A program made the translations under genes and the position numbers. Below the pieces are notes generated by a model. The model was not told the DNA's origin, ran no database searches, and saw nothing but the letters and a program-made list of their open reading frames with translations. Source: Rhizomys pruinosus (taxonomy: Eukaryota > Chordata > Mammalia > Rodentia > Spalacidae). From it: a stretch of DNA of 64,000 nt. Of this stretch, positions 9,794-20,620 are shown one piece after another (position 1 is the first letter of the stretch; the number at the start of each line of letters is the position of its first letter). Location: the NCBI GenBank assembly GCA_009823505.1, contig VZQC01005070.1:554160-618159 (forward strand), in the 5' to 3' direction.

Positions 9794-10041
9794 GAGTTCC
9801 TTGTTCATCAACCTATTGCAAAATTCCATGCCTAGGACTTTGCAAAACTCCACTGTACTCTCATGGGAAAGTTAAAACAGGCTCCCACTACTATTTCATT
9901 TAAATCCTTGAAAATGATGAGGAGGACACCCCACCACCCCACCACCTCCAGTGACAGAAGGCGGCAGTTTGTGCCCTGTTCATACCCAGAGCTCGGTCAA
10001 CCCATGAGAGCCTCTCACTGCTCTTAAAACTTTTTCCCACT

Positions 10042-10248
10042 TGCTGGGGGTGGAGATAGGGTTAACAGTTGAAAGCATATACTGCTCTGGTGAATGACCC
10101 AAGTTTGCTTCCCAGAACCCATGTCAGACAGCTCACAACTGCCTGTAACTCTAGCTCTACGGGGATCTGAAGACTGGCTTCCATCTTATACCCCTACATG
10201 CACATCCACCACACATACACACACTCACACACACACAATTTGTTGTTG
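10042..10248 (+). mobile_element. B3/B2 SINE, old
   Basis: It contains gctgggggtggagatagggt, then cagctcacaactgcctgtaa, and ends in a CA-rich tail. Confidence 0.75.
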
Positions 10249-10254
10249 TCGTTT

Positions 10255-10398
10255 TGGTATTTTGAGAGAGGGTCTCACTATGTACCCCTGGCTGGCCTAT
10301 AACTCACTATGTACACCAGGCTGGCCTTAAACTCACAGAGATCTACTTGCCTCTGACTCCAGGGTACTGGGATCAAAGGTGTGCACCACCAAGCCAAG
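10255..10398 (-). mobile_element. B1 SINE, antisense, older
   Basis: It runs from tattttgagagagggtctca to caccaccaagccaagct. Confidence 0.85.
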
Positions 10399-10410
10399 CT
10401 CATACCCATC

Positions 10411-10564
10411 TTTTTTTTTTTGGTCTTTTCGAGACAGGGTCTCCCTGTAGCCCCAGCTGACCTGGAACTCACTGTGTAGACCAGGCTGGCCTTGAACTCA
10501 CAAAGATCCGCCCGCCTCTGCCTCCCAAGTGCTAGGACTAAAGGCGTGCACCACCACGCCTGGC
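10411..10564 (-). mobile_element. B1 SINE, antisense
   Basis: It runs from poly-T ggtcttttcgagacagggtc to caccacgcctgg. TSD catacccatc lies at 10401 and about 10564. Confidence 0.93.
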
Positions 10565-10637
10565 ATACCCATCATTTTAAAACAAACCTTTTTTCACCTA
10601 CAACCCTCCCCCCCCCGAAAATACAGGTGTAACAGCT

Positions 10638-10879
10638 ATTTTTTTATTTTTATTTATTTTTGTATGTGTATAAGTGTACTGTCTGCATGTAGGTTTGTGC
10701 ACCCGTGGTGTGCAATGCTGCAGAGGCCAGAAGAGGGTCTTGGATTCCCCTGGAACTGGAGTTCTCTTGGAATTGGAGTTACAGACAATTCTCAGCCACT
10801 GTGTGGATGCTGGGGATCAAACCCGGGTCCTCTGCAAGAGCAGTTGGCACCCCCAACCGCTAGGCCATCTCTCCAACCC
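10638..10879 (-). mobile_element. B2 SINE (long variant), antisense
   Basis: It ends ccatctctccaacccc. TSD aacagctattttttt lies at about 10630 and 10880. Confidence 0.93.
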
Positions 10880-10909
10880 CAACAGCTATTTTTTTAAAAA
10901 AATCAAACC

Positions 10910-11046
10910 TTGGGTTTGGCTGGTACCTTCAATCCCAGCACTTGGGAAGCAGAGCCACGTGGGTCTCTGTGAGACTGAGGTCAGCCTGGTTTACAAATGA
11001 GTTCCAGCCGATCAGGGATACATACACAGTAATATCCCAAAAAAGG
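10910..11046 (+). mobile_element. B1 SINE, diverged
   Basis: It contains tcaatcccagcacttgggaa, then gtcagcctggtttacaaatg. Confidence 0.8.
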
Positions 11047-12015
11047 GGGGGGGGGATCAAACACTTATTGACAGTAAATCATAAAGAAATTTATTTTAAA
11101 AAACAATTATTTATATATATATAATTTTACCATTTATTAAGGATGAAAACACATTTGCATACTAATGGGATGGATGTGTTTGTTATCTGTACAGAAAGAA
11201 TTAGATCTTCGCTGCGTATGTGATCCTGCAGGATATAGACCATCTTCATTGATTTTCAGAACTGATGGATATTTTGATTTTTTATTTGTCAATGTTGACA
11301 CTCGTTAGCACAAATGTATAGAACAAAGTCAGAGAACTATGTTTAGGGCTATTTCAGAAAACTTGGAAAGTCTATCCTAATCCCTAAACCAAAATTCATT
11401 TAACAACTTTTTATTGAAATTCAAGTCAGCAACTCAAACAAAAATTTCTAAAAGCAAGCATTCTAACCCAATACAATACAAAGATGTACTAATTTGATAC
11501 TTATAAGCTGAGGAATGATAGTAGGAAATTATTCTTTGTTTTCTGTAATTAAACTATTATGTTTCTATAAGAGCAGAGAACTTTGTATGTACAATAAAAA
11601 CACAGCAGTTAGCAACCTAACACGTCTCCAGTCTGAGACACCATCCATTGGTGCTGCATGGAGTGTGGCGTTACAGTGCGTGTGCTGTGTGCATTCAGAA
11701 CCAAGGCTGCAAAAGTCCCACACTGTAGCCTGTGCAAGCGCTGCCAAAAATGTCTTGGACTCATGCATTTCACTTTTTACTTAATTTTTGGTTAAGTGTT
11801 CAGAAACTTTTTTACCGTTTCCCAATGTTTTGCTAACCCTCCGCATGTGGTCACGTCCCACAGTTAAAAAGATGCCTGTGCTCTGATTCACCAAGTATGT
11901 GCACCAACTCCATTCACTGTGTAACCCATTTCCCAGGTGGCAAGCTACAGCACAGAGTGAGTGACTAAGTAATGACTCAAAGAACAAAACTGGTACAAGG
12001 GGAGCCAGGATGAAC
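11047..12015. other. AT-rich unique block, SINE-free, possible old 3'UTR-like retrocopy
   Basis: There are almost 1 kb without SINEs. Read on the minus strand it carries several AATAAA motifs, for example within ccttaataaatggtaaaatt and ttgacaaataaaaaatc. It has the texture of a 3'UTR, but there is no poly-A tail or TSD and I recognise no gene. Treat it as unassigned. Confidence 0.35.
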
Positions 12016-12017
12016 AG

Positions 12018-12236
12018 CATGGGGTAGTTGAGAGCACTGGCTGCTCTTCTAGAGGCCCCGGTGTGGTTCCCAGCACCCACATGGCAGCTGATAACTCCTG
12101 TTCCAGGGGATCTACCACCTTCTTCTGGCCTATGTGGGCACTACATACACATGGTACACCTTACATGCATACACTGCATACACATGGTACAACTTACACA
12201 CATACCGGCAAAACACTCAAACGCATAACTAAAAAT
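12018..12236 (+). mobile_element. B3/B2 SINE with internally repeated CA-rich tail
   Basis: It contains gttgagagcactggctgctc, cagcacccacatggcagctg and a tail with two acacatggtac(a)acctta-like units. Confidence 0.75.
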
Positions 12237-12279
12237 AAAAAGTGGGGCCCCTGAACATTCTCTCAAAGCATCTCTGTGG

Positions 12280-12845
12280 ATGAGTGTGGGAGAGCTGCAG
12301 AGCAAGCCCACAGACACCACTTCATGCTCACCAGGATAACTGTTTAAACAGCAGGGATGAGTGCTGGCAGAGCTCTGGAGAAACTGGAACCCCGGTCCAC
12401 CGCTGGGGGGAACATGAAATGATACGGCCGCTGTGGGAAAGCATGAAGCTCCTCAAAAAGGTAAAAAAAGTAGAGAATGGGGCCCTGAGCTTGTGCTGCC
12501 GGGTCTTTACTTACAGTTCTGAAGGCCTGGACACAGGTAGCTAGCTATCTGAACACTGTGCTGGCAGCAGCATTATTCACAGTAACTAGAAGGTAAAAGT
12601 AACCTGGTGTGCACAGTGTGGCAAACAGACACGAGGGAATACTATCTAACCTTTAAAAGGTAGGAAATTCTTTCTGACGCAGGCCACGACCTAACTCTAA
12701 GGGCATCATGCTGAATGAAATAGCCAGGCACAGAGATACCTGCTATGTGAGTCCACTTAGATGACATCCCCAGGGGTTCACAGAGGTAGAAGCTGGAAAG
12801 GCAGTGGCCAGGGGCTGGGGGGAGGGGGGAGATACGGAACTGACA
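12280..12845 (+). mobile_element. Ancient L1 fragment (ORF2 end and 3' region), plus strand
   Basis: The order tctggagaaactggaacccc, ccgctgtgggaaagcatgaa, agcattattcacagtaacta, tgctgaatgaaatagccagg and ggccaggggctggggggagg is that of mammalian L1 ORF2 C-terminal and 3' sequence. Stops and gaps throughout make it a dead remnant. Confidence 0.8.
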
Positions 12846-12867
12846 TCTAATGGGTATATAATTTCAG

Positions 12868-12943
12868 AGCTGGGGGTTCAAACCCAGGGTCTCCCAAGTC
12901 CTAAGTGGACAGCCTGCCTTTGAACACACCTCCAGCCCCAGAG
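12868..12943 (-). mobile_element. ID-type SINE fragment, antisense
   Basis: It runs from gctgggggttcaaacccagg to cacacctccagcccc, the reverse complement of a tRNA-like SINE head. Confidence 0.55.
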
Positions 12944-13131
12944 CATCGATTTTCCAAGATGAAGAGTGTTCTGGAGATGGCCAGTGGTGACAATTATGCA
13001 AAGGTGGGAATGTATTTTATGCTCTGACTTGCAAACTTTAAATGGTTACAATAGGGGCTTGCAATTTACAGGATACAACACCGCCTTCTGGCTTCTGTGG
13101 GTATTCATACAGATGTACGTGAGCCTGTGTA

Positions 13132-13134
<3 letters not shown>

Positions 13135-13170
<36 letters not shown>
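13135..13170 (+). repeat. (CA)n microsatellite
   Basis: About 18 CA units are followed by gagggacagagagagaca purine repeats to 13206. The bases just upstream (13070-13133) look like the end of an old B3. Confidence 0.93.
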
Positions 13171-13173
<3 letters not shown>

Positions 13174-13734
13174 GGACAGAGAGAGACAGAGATAGAGACA
13201 GAGAAAAGTAAATCGATAAATCTTACAAAAGAAGTATGTTTGGATTCATAGAGGAAAAGCAGAAGAATGACAGGAGGAAAAGTAGATGTGGAGGCACGCA
13301 GACCACAAAATGCAACAAGCAGGCCCCAGGCAGGATAGCTGCTGTGCAGGGAACCATGCCTTGACACATCACAGACAAACACATGAAGACAGAAAGTAAG
13401 ACTGTGAGAAACAGCTGAAAAATGACATGCAGGAAAGTGAGAAGGGTCCCCTGTGAAGAACAGTAAGAAAGACTGATGACTCTGCATGGAAGCAAGTGTC
13501 AGCCATGGAAAGATGGAGCGGGGGCTGTCAACCTACAAGTCTGTGAGCAATGGGGAAACAGCGTTTAAAGATGAAGTGGAAATGTGGACATTTCAGACAG
13601 TGCAAAGGTCTGAGGGAAAACTGCAAGCTGGCAGAAGTTTATAACAACAAAACAATGTTAAAAAAAAAATGGGGGGCAGACAGAAGACTGAATCTCCATG
13701 CAAAATTAGAAACACCAGAAACACAAAAGAGGGT

Positions 13735-13852
13735 TGTTTTGTTTTCTTAGTCAATCTCCCCATGTAGCCTAGGCTGGCCTCAGACTTGCAGTCCTCCTGC
13801 TTCAGCTCCCCAGTACTCAGATCACAGTTTAGCCACCGGCATGTCCAGCTTC
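13735..13852 (-). mobile_element. Old B1 SINE, antisense
   Basis: It contains gtagcctaggctggcctcag and ccagtactcagatcacagtt. Confidence 0.65.
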
Positions 13853-13908
13853 AAGACTTTTAAAAATTTCTTTAAAAGACCCCTGACTGTTTAAGATAAA
13901 GCAGACCG

Positions 13909-14168
13909 GGGGCTGGAGAGATGGCCTAGCGGTTAAGAGCGCCGACCGCTCTTACAGAGGACCCGGGTTCGATCCCCAGCACCCACATGGCGGCCAAGAA
14001 CCGTCCAAAAACTCCAATTCCAGGAGAACTCCAGTTCCAGGGGAATCCGACGCCCTCTTCTGACCTCCGCGGCATTGCACGACACGGGTGCACAAACCTG
14101 CATGCAGACAGTACATTCATACACATACAGAAATAAATAAAATTAAAAAAAAATTAAAAAAAAAAAAA
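13909..14168 (+). mobile_element. B2 SINE (long variant), young
   Basis: It starts ggggctggagagatggccta and keeps many CpGs (gagcgccgaccgctcttaca). TSD agataaagcagaccg lies at 13894-13908 and after the A-tail at about 14169. Confidence 0.95.
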
Positions 14169-14324
14169 AAGATAAAGCAGACCGAACATTGTACTGTGGG
14201 TGAATTCTTTAAAAGCTTTGAAAACAGGAAAAAGGATCAAGAATGAGATGATGGAAAAGGAAAGGCAAGGTGGTAGACTTAAGCCCAACCACATCAATAA
14301 TCCATTAAAATAAACGGCCAGGGG

Positions 14325-14522
14325 CTGGAGAGATGGCTCAGCTGTGAGGGGCACCAGCTGCTCTTTCAGAGGACCCAGGTTCGGTCATTAGCATCTACAT
14401 GGCAGGTGGTAACCACCCGTAACTCCAGTTCCAGGGCATCTGATGCCCTCCTCTGGCCTTCCTGGCCACTGCATGACACAGGTGCACTTACATACACTGA
14501 GGCAAAACACTCATACACATCA
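14325..14522 (+). mobile_element. B2/B3 SINE
   Basis: It starts ggggctggagagatggctca and ends aaaacactcatacacatca. Confidence 0.85.
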
Positions 14523-14525
14523 TTT

Positions 14526-14676
14526 TTGGGGGGTGGGGCAGGGTGAGATAGGGTCTCCCTGTAGCCACAGCTGGCCTGGAATTTACTTTGTAGACCAGGC
14601 TGGCCTCAGTCTCACAAAGATCCAACTACCTCTGCCTACCAAATGTTGGGAATAGAAGCATGCACTACAATGCCTG
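14526..14676 (-). mobile_element. B1 SINE, antisense, diverged
   Basis: It contains gatagggtctccctgtagcc and gcatgcactacaatgcctgg. Confidence 0.82.
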
Positions 14677-14724
14677 GGTTAAAATAAATTTTTCAAAATA
14701 AAAGTAAGTAAATAAAGAAATTGG

Positions 14725-14969
14725 GGGGGAGGGGTGACAGAGTCTCGGGATAGCCCCAGCTGGCCTGGAACTCACTCTGTAGACCAGGCTGGCCTTGAAC
14801 TCACAGAGATCTGTCTGCCTCTGCCTCCCAAGTGCTAGGATTAAAGGCGTGCACCACCACACCCAGCTTAAAAATGGTTCTTGGCTGCCATGCGGTGGCT
14901 GGAAATCAAACCCGGGTCCTCTGCAAGAGCAGTCAGTGTTCTTAACTGCTGAGCCATTTCTCCAGCCCC
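14725..14969 (-). mobile_element. Composite SINE: B2 head joined to B1, minus strand
   Basis: On the minus strand it reads as 102 nt of B2 (14969 to 14868, ggggctggagaaatggctca through the tRNA-like region to aagaaccattttta). It then passes directly into a B1 (14867 to about 14725, gctgggtgtggtggtgcacg). The B2 3' half is absent. The junction is the same as at 20722/20723 and, within 2 nt, at 22284/22285. No clean TSD was seen in the AT-rich flanks. Confidence 0.8.
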
Positions 14970-14997
14970 CAAATCTTTTTAAAAATATGATTGGTGA

Positions 14998-15165
14998 TGA
15001 GCATGGTGGCGCACACCTTTAATCCTAGCACTTGGGAGGCAGAGGCAGGCGGATCTTTGTGAGTTCAAGGCCAGCCTGGTCTACACAGTGAGTTCCAGGA
15101 CAGCTGGGGCTACAGGGAGACCCTGTCTCAAAAAGACCAAAAATAATAAAAAAATAAAATAAAAT
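14998..15165 (+). mobile_element. B1 SINE
   Basis: It starts gatgagcatggtggcgcaca and ends in an AATAAAATAAA-type tail. Confidence 0.9.
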
Positions 15166-15167
15166 AA

Positions 15168-15328
15168 AAGCATTGGCTGCTCCTGCAGAGGACCTGAACT
15201 TGGTTCCCAGCACACACATCAGGCAGCTCACAACTCCAGCTCCAAGGAATTCAACGCCCTCTTGTGGCCTCTGCAGACACCTGCACTCACATGTACAACC
15301 CTCCCACACACATAATTAAAATAATAGC
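15168..15328 (+). mobile_element. B3/B2 SINE, 5'-truncated
   Basis: It begins inside the head (agcattggctgctcctgcag) and ends cctcccacacacataatt. A short B1-like head (gcagggcctggtggttcaag) follows at 15329-15370. Confidence 0.75.
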
Positions 15329-15370
15329 AGGGCCTGGTGGTTCAAGCCCTTAATCCCAGTGCTTGGGCTC

Positions 15371-15784
15371 TCCTCCGTAAACAGCCTACCTGGGAAAGTG
15401 GGATCATGGGACAGCTGGGCTCTGCCGTTTCCACACAGTTGGAGGGCAAAGAAGAGGACGTGGAAGGCAGCCTGGGAAGGAGGGCCTGGGTCCATTCCTG
15501 CCAGCTGTACTTCCCACCTCTGGGCCCCCTTGTCCTCAGAGCACAGAATGTGGGATCCAGGAAGGAGGCAGAGACTTCCTCTGAGGCCTGAATTCCAGCC
15601 ACTGCACCCTGGAGAGCATGAGAACTTAACTAATTCTCTAGTCTAGACACGCAGAGGAAGGCTCTGTGAAATGGCAGCAAACTCATGTGCCAACTACCCC
15701 AAAGAGACAGTGCAGTACAGGCAGGGACTTGGTGGGAGCGAGCGCATGATGCGAGGGGGGGGGGGGTGCAGCTATAGCCTGAAA
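15371..15784. other. Unique sequence with a G-run
   Basis: No gene or repeat is recognised. A run of ten or more G lies near 15755-15767. Confidence 0.5.
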
Positions 15785-15870
15785 TCCCAGCTCTCTTGCC
15801 AACTTACTGTGTGACCTTAGAAAGCTTGAAAGCCTCTCTGGACCTCAGTTGCCAGGTTGGCCTGGTCTGA
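15785..15870 (+). mobile_element. MIR fragment
   Basis: The text cttactgtgtgaccttagaa followed by cctctctggacctcagttgc matches the MIR core (TGTGTGACCTTGGGCAAGT...CCTCAGTTTC). Confidence 0.7.
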
Positions 15871-15961
15871 AAAGTGAGGACAGGAGAGAAGTAGAGGTGC
15901 TTAGGAGCTCCACAACTGGCACTGGGCACTACCTCCGTACCATACCATAAGATCAAAGCAA

Positions 15962-16131
15962 GTTTTTTTTTTTTTTTTTTTTTTTTTGGTCTTTTCAAGA
16001 CAGGGTCTCCCTGTAGCCCCAGCTGTCCTGGAACTCACTCTGTAGACCAGGCTGGCCTTGAACTCACAAAGATCCGCCTGCCTCTGCCTCCCAAGTGCTA
16101 GGGTTAAAGGCGTGCGCCACCACGCCTGGCT
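15962..16131 (-). mobile_element. B1 SINE, antisense
   Basis: It runs from a 26-base T-run to caccacgcctggctt. TSD agcaag(a)tttt lies at about 15956 and 16134. Confidence 0.93.
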
Positions 16132-16477
16132 TCAGCAAGATTTTTAAAATTTTTCCATCACTTCACTGTCTTTTGAGTATGGTATCTTGACTAAATGACA
16201 ATCTTGTACTGTCTTCCTCCTAAAGGGAAAGTAAGTGTAAGTTGGGGAGAATGGGAGTGGAATTCGGAAATAACACAGGAAAGAACTGCACACTCTTGCA
16301 AAGCCGGCCTCCACTCCACATCACAGCAAGGTCATAAAAAAAGAGTTCTGACAGACGCCCTCAGCTGCAGCGGGAGGCTCCTCTGGCCAGCTCGGTTCTA
16401 GACAGAAGTATTCAGTGTCTGGCCCTCAGCTTCTCTGCCCTGAGCCTCCTTAGACAATCTGCTCTTCCTTTTTTGTT

Positions 16478-16575
16478 TTTGGTTTTTTTTTTTTTTTTGG
16501 TCTTTTTGAGACAGGGTCTCCCTGTAGTCCCAGCTGTCCTGGAACTCACTCTGTAGACCAGGCTGGCCTTGAACT
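16478..16575 (-). mobile_element. B1 SINE, antisense, 5'-truncated
   Basis: It runs from poly-T ggtctttttgagacagggtc to ggctggccttgaact and then stops abruptly, so the 5' third of the B1 is missing. Confidence 0.88.
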
Positions 16576-17185
16576 GAGAGTTTAAGCTCCCACAGAGTGG
16601 TCCCCTCCCCCAACCTCCTGCCTGGGGCCCTGTGGTCACAGCAACATGCAGACAGAGCTCCATCAGGTCAGGCCTGGCCTTTCCAAGCCTCCCTGCCCGC
16701 GCCCCACTAGAAGGAGGTAGTTGGATCGGCAGGGCAGGTTTGGGGGTCAGTCAACAAATGAGATAAGGAGTTTTGTTTTCAGGACTGGGTGACTGAGCGC
16801 CATTCTTGGATCCCAGGCACGTGGCTCTCCCTCTACCAACATGACTGAGACAGCCTGTCTAGGGCACCAGTATCTTTGTCTGGTGTCTGGCAGTCCAGTC
16901 AATAGTTACTGGTTAGGCAAAGAGGTAATAGCAAGCCTCCAAGGCAGATCAAGTTCTGAGGAAGCTGGGAGAAGCAAGTGGAGTTTGTAGCATAGCAGCT
17001 CCATTCTTCCACTCTTCCACCTGCAGAAGTAGGGTGGCTTGTGTGTTGCTGATGGCAAAGGCCTGGGGCTGGAAAGTGCCTGGGTCTTTTTTCTACAGCA
17101 AAAAGGATCTCAAACTATGAAACCTTCCTCAAATATAGACAGGAGAGCTGGGAGCTATAATCCCAGCCTTAGCTGCTCTAGCTTG

Positions 17186-17195
<10 letters not shown>

Positions 17196-17217
<22 letters not shown>

Positions 17218-17219
17218 TT
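17196..17219 (+). repeat. (TA)n microsatellite after an A-run
   Basis: An A-run at about 17185 is followed by alternating atatatat. Confidence 0.9.
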
Positions 17220-17221
17220 AT

Positions 17222-17440
17222 GGGACTGAGAGTAAGTTCGCTAGGTAAAGTGCTTGCATACTGTGCATAAAGTCTTAGGTTCAATACCCAGCATTGCATA
17301 AACAGGGGACAGGAGTAGAAGTCTGTAATCCTAGTACCTGGGAGGTGGAGGTCGAAGGGTCAACATCAGCTAAGCACTACAGAGCAAGTTCAAAGCCAGT
17401 CTGGGTTACATGAGACCCTGTCTACAAGAAATTCTGAGAC
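17222..17440 (+). mobile_element. B4-like SINE (ID head plus B1)
   Basis: It contains gggactgagagtaagttcgc, tcttaggttcaatacccagc, tctgtaatcctagtacctgg and tgagaccctgtctacaag in that order. Confidence 0.7.
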
Positions 17441-19240
17441 ACCCATAATATTTATACCAAAAGCTTCCCCAGGAATACCTCAGCCCACTTAGCCCCCAAC
17501 AGTTGGCCAGTGCCTCCTGCCAGTCCCAGCTTGGGCTCTCCTTGGTTCTAGTGCTGACCCTCTGGCAGGAGGCAGAAGGCTGTTGGTAGAAAGCAGTGTT
17601 CCCCACCCCCACCCGTGGTTCCCTTCTTACCCCCCCCCCCCGCCCTTCTCTGTTATCCTGTCACTGCCTGAATGTCAAACTTTAATAACCAAGTCTGGGG
17701 AGACTCCATAAGATGCTTCACTACTGAGTAGAGCAGTCGAGAAAAGGTGAAAGCGTCTCATTAGAAGTGGGTCAGAAACAGAGCATCTGCGAGGGAAAGA
17801 CAAGCCCTGAGATTTTATTCTATTTGGGCTCCCACAGTCCCTGTAGGATGGCTAACACGGGAGATCTAGGACCGCACTCTGAGAAACTCTGCTTTGAAGG
17901 AATGGAAGGGGGGAAAGCTATTTGTGGCTTTGATGGAATACTGGTTTATTTACCTGGAATGTTCCCAAAGGGACTCTGGGCAACTCATTAATGACTCATA
18001 CTTTTGTCATTTTACACAGACATACACCAATGTAAAACACACTGGAAAGTGAACCTGGGGAGGGTGTCAGCCATTCTCTCACAGATTGGCAGGGATGTGC
18101 CCAGAAGGATCAGAAAACTGGCAAGGCAGTGGCCGGGTCCTGGCATGTTATCTCAGGAATGTGTGGGGCAAGGTCCCTGCTTACACTGAAACCCAGGTCT
18201 CAGGTGAGCCTGCCGGGAAGGGGCCGTGTCCCAGTCTGTAATGGAAAAGCCCTTTGGATCTGGCTGCATTTTCTGGCCACCCTCATGCCAAGAGAGGCCG
18301 GCTAGCACTCCCTGCAGTTTGTGGCTGGCTCCCGACCCTCTGATCCCCAGCTGCAGAGTGGAGGCAACTTGTGGGGTCTGAGGCTCAGGCATGGCTTTAC
18401 ATGCAGGGCTCCTTCCTGCTAGATCCTTGATCCAAGAAGCCTGAGCATTCCTGCCTTGGAAGCTTGCTGGGGATCGCAGGACCTCTTTGTCTTGCTCTAC
18501 TTTGGCCCTGTTCTCTGAAGACTGGAATCCTGCCTCTGCAATGGCTGTGCTGGGATGGCTGTCTGGTCACCTCCTCATTACATCCAATAGCTAATGAGCA
18601 TTCTTCCCTAAGTCTCATCTCTCGACCTCTCTTCTCCAGTACCGAATTCTACAGTTTGGCCAGAGTCCATTCTGACCTTTGGAGTCTGCTCTGACTTTTG
18701 GCATCCAATCCTACTGGCCGCCATGATGTGGCCTCCTGACCTTGCATTTTCTCAGCAGGTGTGAAGCCCTAATCAACCAAGCCCAATCGCCCCACCCAGC
18801 TTCAATCCTTTACCTCGTGAGGAGCTCTGAAAATGAGCTAAGAATCTCCTTTCACTAGATAGCGTTTATAACTGGCTGGAAAATTGCACTGTTCAAAATA
18901 CCACAACTATGTGGCGTGTCCTAGATCAGAGCTTGCAGACAGCCACAGGTGAACCAAGAAAAGAGGTCATAAGACCCAAAGTGCTGAACACTCAGTGCTG
19001 CTCATGAGCATATGTGCACGTACTGCTGCGATCTGCTGAACATGTAGATTCATATATTCACCAAAATATCACACCATAGCCATAAATATGCACAATAAGT
19101 ATGTCATCAATTTTTTTTAATTAATGCAGATGTTGATTTAGTGGGCACTTCTAACAAACTCTGAGGCAGAGATCATGAGCTGGTTAGAGCTCAGACTTTG
19201 AGGGGCAGGAGAGGATAGAGCTCATAAGAATAACAGGAGT
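17441..19240. other. Unique intronic sequence, 1.8 kb without young SINEs
   Basis: No exon or known repeat is recognised. A C-run lies at about 17631-17642. Confidence 0.5.
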
Positions 19241-19480
19241 TTGGGGCTGGAGAGATAGCCTAGGTTAAGAGCACCGACGCTCTTGCAGGGACCCGGATTC
19301 GATCCCCAGCACCCACATGGCGCTAAGAACCGTCTGTAACTCCAATTCCAGGAGAACTCCAGTTCCAGGGGAATCCGAGACCCTTTCTGACTCCGCGGCA
19401 TTGCACGACACGGTGCACAGACCTGCATGCAGACAATACATTCATACACATACAAAAATAAATAATAAAAAAAAAAAAAA
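19241..19480 (+). mobile_element. B2 SINE (long variant) with small deletions
   Basis: It starts ggggctggagagatagccta. TSD agaataacaggagtttg (with one-base slippage) lies at about 19227 and 19483. Confidence 0.93.
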
Positions 19481-19499
19481 AAAGAATAAACAGGAGTTT

Positions 19500-20085
19500 G
19501 CCACTTAGGATGAAGGCAGGTGTAGGGCTGGGACAAACCATATCCTCAGATGCAGTAGCCTCCAGGCCTAGGCTTTAGAACGTGAGCTTTAGAGCAATTC
19601 CTTTGGAGGTTCTGGAGACAACTCCTGAGTGAGCACCTGCTGGTGGCTGGTACGGGACTCCTGTACCAGGAGAGTCCAGTTCAAGACCAAGCCCAGGGCC
19701 TTTTGAATCTCTTGCTAGCTCTAACAGAACTGAAGGGTTTGGGATTGGCCGAGGCCTTCCACACTATCTGGAACACTGGAACAGCGTGAGAACACTGCAG
19801 TAGTATAATAAACACTGATATTTCTGAGTATTATCAGCCTTGCTCTCTGCTAAGTACCTTCCTATAACATAGGGGGGAGGAGGTCAGAGAGAAGAGTAGG
19901 GGTATGCTGGTCCCTTAGCTGCTCCCAGCCTCTTGGTACAGCTCCCATCCACCCTAGGTGGGGTCGTGTTGTTCTCTGTGAACTCCTGAGAACTCCTCTC
20001 TGCTTATGCAGCTTCTCTTTAATAAACCTAACCTTCATGGACCATTGTAGCTTTGGCAAGAGTGCACCACCTTTTATTATTCCTC
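19500..20085. other. Unique intronic sequence
   Basis: There is a possible MIR-like segment at 19800-19870 (taataaacactgatatttct). Nothing else is recognised. Confidence 0.45.
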
Positions 20086-20089
20086 TCCT

Positions 20090-20287
20090 TTTTCTTTTGA
20101 GCTAGAGTTTCATGTAGCCCATTCAGGTCTCAGACTTACATGGAGAACTTCCGCTTCTCCTGCTTCCTCATCTGAGTACTGGGATTAAAGGGACGTAACT
20201 CATCACCATGCCTAATTTATATGCTGCTGGGGACTGAAGCCAGGGCTTTGTGCATGCTATGGCAGCACTGTACCAACTAAGCTAAAA
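20090..20287 (-). mobile_element. B4-like SINE, antisense (B1 then ID)
   Basis: It contains tgagtactgggattaaaggg, then gctgctggggactgaagcca and accaactaagct, the reverse order of ID+B1. Confidence 0.7.
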
Positions 20288-20620
20288 CAGATCTTCTTGA
20301 TACAGGTCTCCTCAGCTAGAAGCAGAGGACTACTCCAGAGAATTCAGTAATAAGAGCTAGTGAGTACTGGCCCCGCAAGGGTGGGGAACACACTGCAAAT
20401 TATACGGTGTTTATTTAAATTAATCTTTACGAAAGACTGTGTGAGTCTGTGCTTATGTTGGAGGATATTATAGGAACTATACACCCAAATATTTAGAGAA
20501 AAAAAGACCCCCAACTTACTCTTAAATAAAACTGTTTTCTATACACTGCACATTGAGCATTCCTAACCCCCCAAATCAGAAATCTGAACTGCCCCAAAAC
20601 GTAAAAAAAAATTTTGAGCA

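Noticed and set aside
13909..14000. Possible tRNA genes at gggttcgatccccagc motifs
   Set aside because: These are B boxes of B2 and ID heads; the cloverleaf is not intact and each is followed by SINE body.
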